A stretch of 64,000 nucleotides of DNA from Pilimelia terevasa (GCF_014647915.1 NZ_BMQC01000007.1:206902-270901); one strand, 5' to 3'; numbered from the stretch's first letter, positions 1 to 9,727 are shown. Program-made: numbers and translations. The notes: generated by a model from the letters alone, not told the origin.

Positions 1-431
1 CGATCCAGTGGTGCGGCGCGGACCGGCTGGGGCACGGGGTGCGGATCGTGGACGACATCGCGGTACCGGCCGAGGGCGGGGTGCCGGCGCTGGGCCGGCT
101 GGCCGGGTACGTGCGGGACAAGCGGATCCCGCTGGAGCTGTGCCCGTCGTCCAACGTGCAGACCGGCGCGGCCGGCTCGATCGCCGCGCACCCGATCAAG
201 CTGCTGCACGACCTGCGGTTCCGGGTGACGGTGAACACCGACAACCGGCTGATGGGCGGGACCACGCTGTCGGGGGAGTTCGCGCTGCTGGCGGAGGCGT
301 TCGGCTGGGGCTGGTCGGAGCTGCGCTGGTTCACGATCAACGCGCTCAAGAGCGCGTTCCTGCCGTTCGACGAGCGGCTCGCGCTGATCGACGAGGTGGT
401 CAAGCCGGCGTACGCCCGCCGGGCGCACTAA
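1..431 (+). CDS. add: Adenosine deaminase, C-terminal part (5' end outside window)
   Basis: The open frame enters from the left edge and ends at the TAA at 429-431. It reads about 142 residues of the adenosine deaminase TIM barrel. Seen directly are [10 protein letters not shown], which carries the conserved HG step near the metal site, [10 protein letters not shown], and [15 protein letters not shown], where the TD pair supplies the last metal ligand. The family hydrolyses adenosine and deoxyadenosine to inosine and deoxyinosine plus ammonia in the cytoplasm. Its location near deoC, upp and the phosphoglucomutase-type gene fits nucleoside salvage. The N-terminal half, including the HxH metal motif, lies outside the window. 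Confidence 0.93.
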   Translation, partial: IQWCGADRLGHGVRIVDDIAVPAEGGVPALGRLAGYVRDKRIPLELCPSSNVQTGAAGSIAAHPIKLLHDLRFRVTVNTDNRLMGGTTLSGEFALLAEAFGWGWSELRWFTINALKSAFLPFDERLALIDEVVKPAYARRAH

Positions 432-440
432 CGCGCCGGC

Positions 441-931
441 CGGCCCGGGGTTACGGGCGGGCGGGGCGACCGTTCGGTGACGATCTGCTGCCCGTCCGGT
501 GGTCGGCGGATGACTTTACGGTCCGAACGCGCCGGCCCGGTCGCGCCGCCGGTCGCCGCTGAGGGTTGTCGGGTGGACACGGTGCGTAGGTTGCCCTCGT
601 CATTGGTCCGTTATGGCGGCGAGTGTCCTGGACAGAGGGTGGCGTGCCAGATGACATATCTGATTTAGACGGTAAATGGGGAAGTATCTGTGGCGTCCGC
701 GCTTCCCGCTGCCGTGGACTTTCTCTTTGGCAGGTGACGTGGTGGAATTCCTGGGTCCGGCGCCCTCATGCCGGTCGATCTTCATGCCCCGCGGCGGGCG
801 TCGGGACCACCGGCCCCGCCCCGCGCGGCGGACCACGCGGTGACAACGCGGTACGGAAACGACGTGCCCGGCGACGGGTGCGCTCGGTCGGCCCGGGCGG
901 GCCGGGCCAGCCGGCCAGGGAGGGCGGTGAC
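441..931. other. Intergenic region upstream of the conservon
   Basis: About 490 bases separate adenosine deaminase from the kinase gene. The frame of the kinase stays open upstream as far as 623, but that stretch lacks kinase-family sequence and the SD lies at about 917-927, so I read it as untranslated. The most AT-rich patch is 650-685 and is the likeliest promoter region for cvnABCD. I see no RNA gene or repeat. Confidence 0.5.
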
Positions 932-3900
932 GTGAGCAGGGAGCCGACGGTGTCCGACACCGGAAGGTCGCGGCTTCGCCGGCCGATGAGCAGGCTGCGC
1001 GACGCCCCCATCTGGGCCAAACTCGGGCTCATCATGATCGTGCCGACGATCGCCACCGTGGTCGTGGGCACCGCGGGGCTCATCGGCCACATCGAGACGC
1101 AGACCACCGCCGAGCGCGCGCGCAACCTCGCGGCGCTCTCCGAGGCGGCCGGCCGCCTCGTCCACGACCTCCAGCACGAGCGCGCCATGGCGGCGATGCT
1201 GATGTCCACCCGCGACGCGGCCGCCAAGACCCGCAACCAGCAGGCGTACCAGGCGGCCGGTGAGGCCGTCGGCGCCGCGACGACGCCGTACGCCCAGCGC
1301 CGCAACGCCGTCAGCGGCGTCCCGGCCAACGTCCGCGGACTGCTCGACCAGATCGACGCCGAGGTCGGCGCGCTGGCGTCCCTGCGGACCAAGGTCACCG
1401 CGGGCGCGCTGCCGCTCAGCTCGGCCGAGCAGGACTACGAGGAGCTGCTCAGCTACCTCATCGCCATCCGCGACACCGGCGCGCACCTGGCCGGCGACAA
1501 CGAGCTGAACGACCAGATGCGCGCGGCCGCCGAGGTCTCCCGGATCAAGGACTTCGTCTCGCAGCGCCGGGTCGTCGTGCACCAGATCCTCGGCCAGGGC
1601 GTCCTCACCCCGCGCCTGCAACTGGAGTTCCTCAGCACCCAGACGGGCGAGGAGCAGGCGGCCGCGACGTACAAGACGATCGCCTCGCGGGCCGAGAAGG
1701 ACCTGTTCGACCGCACCGTCTCCGGCTCGGGCCTGCGCAAGGCCGAGCGCTACCGGGGGTACCTCAACAGCCAGCGCGCCGACTCCCGCCTCCCCGACCG
1801 CGACTTCACCTCCGACGAGTGGGACGCCGCGATGCGCGAGCAGGGCGAGCTGCTGCGCACGGTGGAGACCGAGCTGGACGCCAACGCGTTCGTCGCCGCC
1901 ACGGCGATCCGCGACGACGTCCGGCAGCGGGTCCTGCTGGAGACCGGCCTGCTGCTGGGGATGCTGCTGCTGGCGGTCCTGTTCGCCTGGCTGGTCGCCC
2001 GGTCCATGGCGCGCTCGCTGCGCGAGCTGAAGCACGGCGCCCTGGCCATCGCCGAGAGCGGCCTGCCGCAGGCCGTCGCGCGGCTGCGCGACCCGTCGGT
2101 GTCGGCCCACCTCTCGCCCGCCCAGGCGGCGCTGCAGATCGCCGAACCGCTGCCGGTGCGCAGCCGGGACGAGTTCGGCCAGGTGACGGAGGCGTTCAAC
2201 GCGGTCCACCTGGAAGCCGTCAAGACCGCCGCCGAGCAGGCCGCGCTGCGGGCCTCGGTGGCGACGATGTTCGTCAACCTGGCCCGCCGGTCCCAGACGC
2301 TGGTCGACCGGCTGATCGGCCAGCTCGACCGGCTGGAGCGCAGCGAGGAGGACCCGGACCGGCTCTCGGAGCTGTTCCAGCTCGACCACCTCGCCACCCG
2401 GATGCGCCGCAACGACGAGAACCTGCTCGTCCTCGCCGGTGCCGACTCCACCCGCGTCCAGCGGGAGGCCGCGCCGCTGACCGACGTGCTGCGCGCCGCC
2501 CAGTCCGAGGTCGAGCACTACACCCGGATCGACATCGCCGACGTGGACACCGAGGCGCGGGTCGCCGCGCACGCCGTCAACGACGTCGTGCACCTCGTCG
2601 CCGAGCTGTTCGACAACGCCACCGCCTTCTCGCCGCCGGACTCCCAGGTCGGCGTCGAGGCGCACAACCGGGGCGAGGACGTCGTCGTCCTGGTCACCGA
2701 CAAGGGCATCGGGATCAGCAGCGAGCAGCTCACCGACCTCAACCGCCGGCTCGCGGCGCCGCCGCAGGTGGACGTCGCGGTGTCCCGGATGATGGGCCTC
2801 GTCGTGGTCGCCCGGCTGGCCAACCGGCACGGCGTCCGCGTACAGCTCCGCAAGGGCGAGCAGCGCGGCACCGTCGCCGAGGTGCTGGTGCCGGCGGCCC
2901 TGCTCAAGGGCGGGGGCGAGCACCGGATCCCGGCCAGCTCCGCGGCCGCCGCCGCCTCGCGCGGCCGGGCCGAGGCCGCCGCGCGCCGGGCCGACGGCCC
3001 GACCGTGCCGGCGCAGTCCGCCGGCCCGGCACAGCCCGGCGGCCCGGCGGCTCCCGCCGCGTCGCCCAGGTCGCCGGCCGAGGTCGCGCAGCCGCCGTCG
3101 CGGGTGCCGGCCTGGGCCGACCTGACCGGTGCCGCGCCGCCCGCCACCAGGCCGCCCGCCCTCCAGCCGGCCGCCGCGCTCAACGGCGGGGCACTGCCGC
3201 AGCGCACCGTGCCCTCCGGCGGCGGGCCGCTGATCCCGCGCCAGGCCGGCTCGCCGGAGGCGCCCGGCGCTGGGGCGCCGCCGCCGATGGTGACGCCGCC
3301 GCGGCTGTCCGCCCCGCCGGCCCCCGCGGCCGAGCCGGGCCCCCGCCCCGCGCCGCGCCGCCCGGACCACACCGGACCGTCCACCACGGACGACGCCCGC
3401 CGCAACGGGCACAACGGGCACTCGCCGGAGCGCGAGGAGGAGCGGCCGCCGGTGTGGCCGCCGCTGCCCGCCTCGGCGACGGCTGCGGGTACAGTGCCCG
3501 GTGGCCCGCCCGCGACGACCGCCGCTGGTCGGGGGGCGGTGCTGGAGCACACGTCCGAGCTTCCCCGCCTGACGGCCCCCGCGGGGGTACCCGCGCTGCC
3601 GGTGGCCGAGGAGACCGTGGAGTTGCCGATCTTCCGCGAGCTTGAGTCGGTGTGGTTCCGTACCCACCCGGACGGCCCGGACGGCGCGCTCGCCCTTCCC
3701 GCCTCCACCGAGGACGCCGGCCCGCTGCCCGACCCGTACCCGCAGGAGCAGCCGGCCGAGGTCCCCGAGCCCGAGTCCGCGCCCGCCGCGGGGTGGGAGG
3801 AGTCGAGCCCGGCGCCGCCGCGGCCCGAGCAGCCGGTGTGGCGCACCGCCGCCGACGACGGCTGGCGCGCCGCCGAGGCGGTCAACGAGCCCCCGGCGGC

Positions 3901-4147
3901 CGAGACCACCGACGCCGGGCTGCCCAGGCGCACGCCGATGGCGCAGCTCGTGCCCGGCGGCATCGAGGCCGACAGCGCCGCGGCGCAGCAGCAGCGGCGG
4001 ACGCCGGAGGGGGTGCGCGGGCTACTCTCCGCATACCACCGCGGCGTCCAGCGCGGTCGCACCAAGCCCACCGACGAGTTGACGACACCCAGCCCGCCGA
4101 ACGCCGGGCCGCAGTCCGGGAAGTCTGGCAAGGAGCGTGACGTATGA
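932..4147 (+). CDS. cvnA: Nitrate/nitrite-sensor-type histidine kinase of a conservon (CvnA)
   Basis: This is a 1071-residue membrane sensor kinase. The GTG at 932 follows AGGGAGGGC. Order seen: cytosolic N-terminus, TM1 at about residues 33-53, an extracellular helical NIT-like sensor to about 335, TM2 at about 345-365, a HAMP-like linker, a dimerisation region with [10 protein letters not shown] at about 486 (probable phospho-His), then a HATPase domain with an N-box ([12 protein letters not shown], about 560), DKGIGIS and a glycine-rich lid. After about 670 comes a long Pro/Ala linker and a conserved tail (about 895-1045) with GWRAAE, AGLPRR, LVPG and HRGVQRGR. In characterised conservons CvnA works with CvnB, C and D as a membrane complex resembling eukaryotic GPCR/G-protein assemblies. 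The stop overlaps cvnB in ATGA. The signal sensed is unknown. Confidence 0.93.
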   Translation: MSREPTVSDTGRSRLRRPMSRLRDAPIWAKLGLIMIVPTIATVVVGTAGLIGHIETQTTAERARNLAALSEAAGRLVHDLQHERAMAAMLMSTRDAAAKTRNQQAYQAAGEAVGAATTPYAQRRNAVSGVPANVRGLLDQIDAEVGALASLRTKVTAGALPLSSAEQDYEELLSYLIAIRDTGAHLAGDNELNDQMRAAAEVSRIKDFVSQRRVVVHQILGQGVLTPRLQLEFLSTQTGEEQAAATYKTIASRAEKDLFDRTVSGSGLRKAERYRGYLNSQRADSRLPDRDFTSDEWDAAMREQGELLRTVETELDANAFVAATAIRDDVRQRVLLETGLLLGMLLLAVLFAWLVARSMARSLRELKHGALAIAESGLPQAVARLRDPSVSAHLSPAQAALQIAEPLPVRSRDEFGQVTEAFNAVHLEAVKTAAEQAALRASVATMFVNLARRSQTLVDRLIGQLDRLERSEEDPDRLSELFQLDHLATRMRRNDENLLVLAGADSTRVQREAAPLTDVLRAAQSEVEHYTRIDIADVDTEARVAAHAVNDVVHLVAELFDNATAFSPPDSQVGVEAHNRGEDVVVLVTDKGIGISSEQLTDLNRRLAAPPQVDVAVSRMMGLVVVARLANRHGVRVQLRKGEQRGTVAEVLVPAALLKGGGEHRIPASSAAAAASRGRAEAAARRADGPTVPAQSAGPAQPGGPAAPAASPRSPAEVAQPPSRVPAWADLTGAAPPATRPPALQPAAALNGGALPQRTVPSGGGPLIPRQAGSPEAPGAGAPPPMVTPPRLSAPPAPAAEPGPRPAPRRPDHTGPSTTDDARRNGHNGHSPEREEERPPVWPPLPASATAAGTVPGGPPATTAAGRGAVLEHTSELPRLTAPAGVPALPVAEETVELPIFRELESVWFRTHPDGPDGALALPASTEDAGPLPDPYPQEQPAEVPEPESAPAAGWEESSPAPPRPEQPVWRTAADDGWRAAEAVNEPPAAETTDAGLPRRTPMAQLVPGGIEADSAAAQQQRRTPEGVRGLLSAYHRGVQRGRTKPTDELTTPSPPNAGPQSGKSGKERDV

Positions 4148-4548
4148 CATCGACGCAGGACCTGAGCTGGTTACTGGCGAACTTCGCCGACCGGGTGGCG
4201 GGCGTGGCCCACGCGGTCGCGGTCTCGGCCGACGGGCTGCTGCTGGCGGCCTCCCGTGACCTCCCGCGGGACCGGGCCGACCAACTGGCGGCGATCGCCT
4301 CCGGGCTGGTCAGCCTGACCCAGGGCGCCGCCCGCTGCTTCGAGGGCGGCGCGGTGCTCCAGACCGTGGTCGAGATGGACAACGGCTTCCTGTTCCTGAT
4401 GTCGATCTCCGACGGCAGCTCGTTCGCGGTCCTCGCGGCCCGTAGCTGCGACGTCGGCCAGGTCGGCTACGAGATGGCCCTGCTCGTCGACCGGGTGGGC
4501 GAGGCGCTGACGCCGGCGCCCCGCCCGGCCGCCGGGATGATGGGCTGA
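4144..4548 (+). CDS. cvnB: Roadblock/LC7 domain protein of the conservon (CvnB)
   Basis: This 134-residue protein has the complete Roadblock/LC7 fold ([20 protein letters not shown], then DGLLLAAS, and later [19 protein letters not shown]). The family scaffolds or regulates small GTPases, so its predicted partners are the CvnD GTPase and the CvnA kinase. ATG overlaps the cvnA stop (ATGA), indicating translational coupling. Codon 10 is TTA, which is rare at this GC content and raises possible control by the leucyl-tRNA(UUA). The final residues PAAGMMG are a short unstructured tail. Confidence 0.94.
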   Translation: MTSTQDLSWLLANFADRVAGVAHAVAVSADGLLLAASRDLPRDRADQLAAIASGLVSLTQGAARCFEGGAVLQTVVEMDNGFLFLMSISDGSSFAVLAARSCDVGQVGYEMALLVDRVGEALTPAPRPAAGMMG

Positions 4549-4603
4549 CATCCGCCGGAGGCGCGGATGACACGCGGAGGGTGGGGAGGAGGTGACGGCA
4601 GCC

Positions 4604-4969
4604 ATGGACGACCGCGGTGAGCCGACCGGTGCGCTGGTGCGCCCGTACGCCGTCACCCGGGGCCGCACCCGCCCGCGCCTGGAGATCGCCCTGGAGGCGC
4701 TCGTCGAAACCACCCAGCGCGGCCGCAACGGCGGCGGGCGGGGCGGGGAGCACCGGGTCATCGCCGGCCTGTGCGAGGAGCGGGTCCAGTCCCTGGCCGA
4801 GGTCGCCGCGCAACTGCGGCTGCCCCTCGGCGTGGCCCGGGTCCTCATCGCCGACATGGCGGCGGAGGGACTGGTGGCGGTGTACGAACCGACCTCGATC
4901 GAGGAAGGGAATGACGCGGTGGGCACGGAACTGCTGGAGAGGGTGCTGAGTGGACTACGCAGACTCTGA
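4604..4969 (+). CDS. cvnC: DUF742 protein of the conservon (CvnC)
   Basis: This is a 121-residue DUF742 protein. I chose the ATG at 4604 because GGAGGAGG (4585-4592) sits at normal spacing. The upstream GTG at 4592 would overlap that SD. Visible landmarks are LVRPYAVTRGRTRP at the N-terminus and a winged-helix-like C-terminal half (VQSLAEVAAQLRLPLGVARVLIADMAAEGLV). DUF742 proteins are the third member of conservons, and the winged-helix look suggests protein or DNA binding. It overlaps cvnD by 20 nt. Confidence 0.92.
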   Translation: MDDRGEPTGALVRPYAVTRGRTRPRLEIALEALVETTQRGRNGGGRGGEHRVIAGLCEERVQSLAEVAAQLRLPLGVARVLIADMAAEGLVAVYEPTSIEEGNDAVGTELLERVLSGLRRL

Positions 4970-5558
4970 CATGGCCCGTCGCCCGAGTGCGAGCCGGGTG
5001 ACGTCGGCCAAGATCGTTATCGCGGGCGGCTTCGGTGTCGGCAAGACGACGCTGGTGGGCTCCGTCTCCGAGATCACGCCGTTGACCACCGAGGCGGTCA
5101 TGACCGCCGCGGGCGTCGACGTCGACGACACCAGCGACGTGCCGGGCAAGACGACCACCACCGTCGCCATGGACTTCGGCCGGATCACGATCGACCGCGA
5201 CCTGATCCTGTACCTGTTCGGCACGCCCGGCCAGACCCGCTTCTGGTTCATGTGGGACGAACTGGTGCGCGGCGCGATCGGCGCCATCGTCCTCGTGGAC
5301 ACCCGCCGGCTGGCCGACTGCTTCGCCGCGATCGACTTCTTCGAACACCGCCGGCTGCCGTACCTGATCGCCATCAACTGTTTCGACGGGATGCAGCACC
5401 ACGACCCGCGCGACGTCCGCGACGCGCTGGCCGTGCCGTCGGAGGTTCCGGTGGTCGCCTGCGACGCCCGCAACCGCGAGTCGACCAAGCAGACCCTGAT
5501 CTCGCTGGTGGAGTACGTCCTGAGTATGCGCCGCTCGCGCGCCGTCTCGCACGCCTGA
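4950..5558 (+). CDS. cvnD: Small Ras-like GTP-binding protein of the conservon (CvnD)
   Basis: This is a 202-residue GTPase of the conservon/MglA-like type. The P-loop is GGFGVGKTT at about residues 25-33. The switch II region is LFGTPGQTRFWFMW with Gln in place, and VLVDTRRLADCF follows. The GTG at 4950 has GGAGAGGG upstream and overlaps cvnC. An ATG at 4971 has no SD. The family is proposed to act as a nucleotide switch released by or tethered to the CvnA-B-C complex. The NKxD-like position reads INCFDGM, as is usual for this subfamily. It is the last gene of the operon and is followed by convergent genes. Confidence 0.94.
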   Translation: MDYADSDMARRPSASRVTSAKIVIAGGFGVGKTTLVGSVSEITPLTTEAVMTAAGVDVDDTSDVPGKTTTTVAMDFGRITIDRDLILYLFGTPGQTRFWFMWDELVRGAIGAIVLVDTRRLADCFAAIDFFEHRRLPYLIAINCFDGMQHHDPRDVRDALAVPSEVPVVACDARNRESTKQTLISLVEYVLSMRRSRAVSHA

Positions 5559-5645
5559 CGACCCGCCGGGCGCCGCCACCCGGGCTGCTGCACCCAGCCT
5601 GGACCGACGGCCCGGCGGGGAGTGCGGCTCCTGTGACCGGGCGGC

Positions 5646-7775
5646 TCAGCGGTAGGCGCTGATGTCCGGCCCGCCCTCGTCCCCGTGCGGGGCGCGGCTG
5701 AAGTCCCAGCCCTCGGTGTTGTCCCGGCCCGGCCGGCCGCCGACCGCGTAGCCGCCGATCTCCTGGCCGCGGCGCCAGCCCTGGAAGTAGCCCGTGGTGT
5801 GGGCGGCGATGCTCGACGCGTCCCGCACGATGCGCAGCGGCCGCTCCTCCTGCAACGGGGAGCCCGGCACCAGGTTGGCCGCCGGCACCCGTCGGGGCAG
5901 GCCCGCCGAGGTCTCCGCGCCGGTCGCCGGCTCGGCTGCCTCCTCGGCCGCCCGCCAGCCGGTGTCGGCCATGAACGACCAGCTCACGTCACTGGCCGTC
6001 GCGTCCCGCCCGGTGAACCAGGCGGACCGGGTGGCCGCGAAGATCAGCAGGTCGCCGTCGCCCTCGCCGCCGATCGCCGCCGCCAGCTCGATCGGCGGCG
6101 GCGGGGGCGTCACCACCCGCAGTCCGGCGCTGTCGGCGGCGCGGGCCGGCAGGTACGCGGCCCCCAGTTCGATGCGCTGGGTGGCGGCCGGCCCCTCCCG
6201 GTGCAGGGCGCTGTCGTCCAGCGGGGCGGGCTCCACCAGCCGCAGCGACGGCGGCTCCGGCGGCAGGTCGTCGGCCTGCCACGGCGGGGTCACCCGGCCG
6301 GTGAAGGTCGGCTGGCGCGGCGGGGCGGGAGCGCTCGGCGGCGGGGGAGGCGGCGGCGCGGGCGCGGTGAACGGCCGCGCGTAGTCGTCCTGCGGGTCGC
6401 CGGAGCCGACCAGCGGCCAGTTGGCGCGGTCCACCAGGGAGCGTTCGCGCGCGGGCGGGTCGGCGGGGCGCCCGTGGGGCACCGGTGCGACCGAGGGCCG
6501 GGCCAGCGGTGCCGGGCCCGGCGGCAGGGCCGGGGGCGCGGGAGCAGCCGCGTCGTCGTCCGCGTCGAGCGGCCGGCGGTCGGTCCGGGAGCGGGCGATC
6601 GCCGCGCGGGTGAGCCGCGGCTGGAACGGCTGCTCCGGCTCGGCCGGTCCGAGGTGGGCCGCGGGCGCCTCCTCGGCCACCCGGCGCGGCACCGGCGGGG
6701 GCGGCGGGACCGCGCTGCCCGTCCCGCGCTGGGTGGGTACCGGCCCCGAGACGTCGATCGCCGCCGCGGCCGGACGGAACTCCGCCGGCGCCGCCCCGCG
6801 CGTCGGCGGCGTGGTCAACCGGCCCGCCCGGCCGCCGCGGCCCGACAACTCGGCGGCCGGCGCGCGGCGCGGCGCGTTGAGCGCCTGGCGCCGCACCTGG
6901 AACCGGGCACCGGCGACGTGCGCCCGCAGCGTCCCGACCGCCGCCTGGCGGGCCTCGTCGTAGGCCCGGACCGCCGACACGGCCTGCCGGACCATCAGCG
7001 CGGCCGTCTCCGCGCCGGTCGCGTCGCCGCGCTCGGCCTCGGAGACCGCGACCCGCAGCGCGGTCACGGCGGCCTCAAGGGCGGAGGGGTCCACGCCCTC
7101 CGCCGCGCCGAGCCGGGCGAGCGCCGCCTGGCCGGCCCGCCCGCCCACGGCGGCGGCCCGGGCGATGCTCGGCTCGGGCAGGACGTCGAGGACGGCCAGG
7201 CAGGCCGGCGCGGCCGGGTCGGGGAAGGCCCGCAGCGCGGCGGGGAAGAGCTGCCGGAGCAGTTCGCGCAGCGCCTGGCTGGCGGACTGCCGGGCGGCCA
7301 CGAGGACGGCCTGCGCCTGGAGCAGCGGGGCGGCGCCGGCCAGCTCGGCCGGCGGCGGCAGGTGGGCGACCCACAGGGCGCCGGCCTGGACGGCGCGGGC
7401 CAGGCCGACGGCCCGGCGCTCGCCGTCGGCGGCCCCCATCTCCGCGACCGAGTCGTCGTCGGCGAAGCGCTCGGCGTGGTCGCCTGTGGCCTCGTCACCG
7501 GCGACCGCGACGGGCTGTCCGGCGGCGCTGAGCAGGCCCGTGAGCAGGAACTCGCCCCGCTGGGCGGCGACGGCCAGCTCGGCGCTGCCGGCGGTGCGTA
7601 CCGCGAGCAGCGCCGTCAGCCCGGCGTAGCCGTCCGTGTCGTCGGCGACCTCCACGAGGTCGAGGAGGCGCCCGGAGGCGTCGACCACGGCGGCGGTCAG
7701 GGGGGTGTCGGCGGGGGACTCGCCCCCCGCGCCGTCGGTCGCGGCCAGGCCGCAGTACACCCGGACCGTTGCCAC
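5646..7775 (-). CDS. IS110-transposase-derived protein with a conservon-type C-terminal tail
   Basis: This 709-residue protein starts at GTG 7775 behind GGAGGAGGCGAGGG. Residues 1-95 follow the IS110 DEDD N-terminal pattern (VYCGL, AVVDASGRLLDLVEVADD, GYAGLTALL, LLSAAGQPVAV), and residues about 135-215 match its helical part (LPPPAEL, LRELLRQLFPAALRAFPD). The acidic residue expected after the first strand is Ala (CGLAATDG) and the Glu of the second motif is missing (LAVAAQRG), so nuclease activity is unlikely. The serine-containing C-terminal transposase domain is absent. A Pro-rich linker (about 300-570) leads to a tail (about 570-680) with LLIF..SAWF, ADTGWRAAEE, AGLPRR, NLVPG and YFQGWRRGQ, which is homologous to the tail of the facing kinase CvnA. 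I infer a domesticated, non-mobile regulatory or scaffold protein of the conservon. Confidence 0.75.
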   Translation of the reverse strand: MATVRVYCGLAATDGAGGESPADTPLTAAVVDASGRLLDLVEVADDTDGYAGLTALLAVRTAGSAELAVAAQRGEFLLTGLLSAAGQPVAVAGDEATGDHAERFADDDSVAEMGAADGERRAVGLARAVQAGALWVAHLPPPAELAGAAPLLQAQAVLVAARQSASQALRELLRQLFPAALRAFPDPAAPACLAVLDVLPEPSIARAAAVGGRAGQAALARLGAAEGVDPSALEAAVTALRVAVSEAERGDATGAETAALMVRQAVSAVRAYDEARQAAVGTLRAHVAGARFQVRRQALNAPRRAPAAELSGRGGRAGRLTTPPTRGAAPAEFRPAAAAIDVSGPVPTQRGTGSAVPPPPPVPRRVAEEAPAAHLGPAEPEQPFQPRLTRAAIARSRTDRRPLDADDDAAAPAPPALPPGPAPLARPSVAPVPHGRPADPPARERSLVDRANWPLVGSGDPQDDYARPFTAPAPPPPPPPSAPAPPRQPTFTGRVTPPWQADDLPPEPPSLRLVEPAPLDDSALHREGPAATQRIELGAAYLPARAADSAGLRVVTPPPPPIELAAAIGGEGDGDLLIFAATRSAWFTGRDATASDVSWSFMADTGWRAAEEAAEPATGAETSAGLPRRVPAANLVPGSPLQEERPLRIVRDASSIAAHTTGYFQGWRRGQEIGGYAVGGRPGRDNTEGWDFSRAPHGDEGGPDISAYR

Positions 7776-7835
7776 GCCCTCGCCTCCTCCCCGACACCCC
7801 GTTCGTGCCGACGATTGATGCTGCCTGGTGTGGGG

Positions 7836-8771
7836 TCAGTCGCGCCAGTCCACAACGGCCGAGATCTTGCCGATAATCGTGCGCCAGCCGAGACTTGCCT
7901 GCTGTGCCCCGATTTTCCGCATCCGTCGGCGCCCGAAGTAGCCGCGCATCCCGCCGTCGGAGGCGGCCCGCATCGCGTCGTCCAGGTCGTCCAGCGGCGA
8001 GCCGGGCGACAGGGCGGTGAGGACGGGGCGCAGCCGCAGCGCGTACCCGAGATCGCGCGCCACCTCGCCGGAGCGGATGAGCAGGTCGAGGTCCCAGGTG
8101 TCGTGGCCGCCGCGGAGATTCTCCACAACCAGGTCTAATTCGTACATGTCATCGCGACCGACGACAATGTCCTCCGGCGTGACGCCCTCGGCCATGTCCG
8201 CCCACGTGCCCAGGTCGCTCAGGTCGTGCGGGGCACCCGAGCGGATAAACGAGACGAGGGCCTCGGGGGTTTTGAACAGCAGCAGAGAACCACGGTGCGT
8301 GAGGAAGAACGGGACCTCCTCGTCGCCGCCCGGCTCCTCCTCGGCGTCGTCGGCCCCGGCGTCCCCGGCCTCGTCAGCGCCCTCCGCGGCGGCGGGCTCG
8401 GCGTCCTTCGCCGCGTCCTCGCCGGCCTTGGACTTCCTGCCCTTCGGGTCGGCGTCGGCCGCCTCGGCGGCCTCCTCCTCGGCGAGCGCGGCGGCGAACT
8501 CCTCGTCCAGGATGACGACTTCCTCGTCGTCCTCCTCGGGCGCGCTGAACAGGTCCTCGTCCAGTTCGCGGCCCTCGACGTCCGTGCCCGGCAGGCTGGC
8601 CGAGGGCTGGTACGTGCGCAGGGTGTACCCGGCGCCGGCGGGCAGCGCGATCTCGACCGGGGTGAGGCCGCTGGCGGTCCACAGTGCCCGTGGGGTGTCG
8701 TCCGCGCGCACGTCCTCGGCCGGTGCCCCGGACTCGTCGGCGTCGGACCTCATCGGCGACGTGTCGGCCAC
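7836..8771 (-). CDS. Acidic protein of unknown function
   Basis: This is a 311-residue cytosolic protein of no family I can name with confidence. The GTG at 8771 is preceded by GGAGG. The N-terminal ~85 residues contain a compact region (LTPVEIALPAGAGYTLRTY), followed by a strongly acidic, Ala/Glu/Asp-rich low-complexity stretch (about 90-165). A folded C-terminal half follows (VPFFLTHRGSLLLFKTPEALVSFI, then YELDLVVENLRGGHDTWDLDLLI, ending in VVDWRD). It lies 60 bp upstream of the IS110-derived gene on the same strand and may be co-transcribed with it. I see no catalytic motif. Confidence 0.7.
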   Translation of the reverse strand: MADTSPMRSDADESGAPAEDVRADDTPRALWTASGLTPVEIALPAGAGYTLRTYQPSASLPGTDVEGRELDEDLFSAPEEDDEEVVILDEEFAAALAEEEAAEAADADPKGRKSKAGEDAAKDAEPAAAEGADEAGDAGADDAEEEPGGDEEVPFFLTHRGSLLLFKTPEALVSFIRSGAPHDLSDLGTWADMAEGVTPEDIVVGRDDMYELDLVVENLRGGHDTWDLDLLIRSGEVARDLGYALRLRPVLTALSPGSPLDDLDDAMRAASDGGMRGYFGRRRMRKIGAQQASLGWRTIIGKISAVVDWRD

Positions 8772-8881
8772 GGTGACCTCCGTTAGATCTGCGATTGGGG
8801 CCCGGCGGGCCGCACGTGATACGTCGCACACACCCTAGTAGCCGCGGGCCGCCCCCGGGTGGCCGCCCCGAGGATCACCGG

Positions 8882-9727
8882 TCACCGGCCCTTCGGGTGC
8901 CAGACCGTCTTCGTCTCCAGCCAGGCGGCCAGCCGCCCGGTGCCGGGGTCGGCGGCGAAGTCCTCGGGGGCGGGGCGGCGGACCCGGGTCAGCGTCTCGG
9001 CCGCCGCGGACTCGCACTCCCGGGCCAGGTCGGCGTCGGTCAGGCCGGTGAGGTCGAGGCCGTCGACGTCGCGGTGCGCGGCCAGCCACGGGGCGGTCTC
9101 CGCGGCCCGGCCGGTCAGCAGGTTGACGACGCCGCCCGGTACGTCGGCGGTGGCGACCGCCTCGGCCAGGGTGAGGGCCGCCGCCGGGTGCGCCGCGGCG
9201 GCCAGGACGACGGCGGTGTTGCCGGTGACGACCGCCGGCGCCAGCACGCTCGTGAGCGCCAGCAGCGGCCCGTCGGCCGGGGCGACGACCCCGACCACGC
9301 CCAGCGGCTCGGGGACGGACAGGTTGAAGTACGGCCCGGCGACGGCGTTGGCGTTGCCGCGCACCTGGGCCACCTTGTCGGCCCAGCCGGCGTACCAGAC
9401 CCACCGGTCGACGGCCGCCGCGACCTCCGCCGCGGCGACGCCCAGCGCGCCGAACTCCGCCGCCCGCGCCTCCAGCATCTCCGCCACCCGGTACAGGATC
9501 TGGCCGCGCAGGTACGGCGTCGCGCCCGCCCAGCCGGGCTGGGCGGCCCGCGCGGCGACGACGGCGTCGCGCAGGTCCTTGCGGGAGGCCAGTGCCACGT
9601 TCGCTCCCCGCACCTCGTAGGTCCGCCCCGACTCGCTGCGCGGGAAGGCCCCGCCGACGAACAGCTTGTACGTCTTGCGCACCGCCAGCCGGCCGGCGGG
9701 CACCCCCGGCTCCGCCGACTCAGGCAA
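8882..9727 (-). CDS. Truncated aldehyde dehydrogenase-family protein (no catalytic domain)
   Basis: At 281 residues this is little more than half the usual ~480 for the family. It retains the N-terminal and cofactor-binding region (YKLFVGGAFPRSESGRTY, then LGVVGVVAPADGPLLALTSVL, then VTGNTAVVLAAAA and GGVVNLLTG). It lacks the ELGGK and catalytic Cys segments. The end is WLETKTVWHPKGR. The start at 9727 overlaps the 3' end of the complete ALDH gene by 8 nt, so the two are translationally coupled. A heteromeric or structural role beside the complete enzyme is plausible. The reading frame is intact, so it does not look like a decaying pseudogene. Confidence 0.85.
   Translation of the reverse strand: MPESAEPGVPAGRLAVRKTYKLFVGGAFPRSESGRTYEVRGANVALASRKDLRDAVVAARAAQPGWAGATPYLRGQILYRVAEMLEARAAEFGALGVAAAEVAAAVDRWVWYAGWADKVAQVRGNANAVAGPYFNLSVPEPLGVVGVVAPADGPLLALTSVLAPAVVTGNTAVVLAAAAHPAAALTLAEAVATADVPGGVVNLLTGRAAETAPWLAAHRDVDGLDLTGLTDADLARECESAAAETLTRVRRPAPEDFAADPGTGRLAAWLETKTVWHPKGR

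Noticed and set aside
623..931. Upstream extension of the conservon kinase frame to 623
   Set aside because: The extra ~100 residues are compositionally odd, the SD and family N-terminus support GTG 932, and the region probably holds the promoter.
782..3667. Very long minus-strand open frame (961 codons) opposite the kinase
   Set aside because: It is a high-GC antisense shadow with Arg/Gly/Pro-rich translation. The plus strand encodes recognised domains. The same reasoning applies to the long antisense frame opposite 25039-27738.
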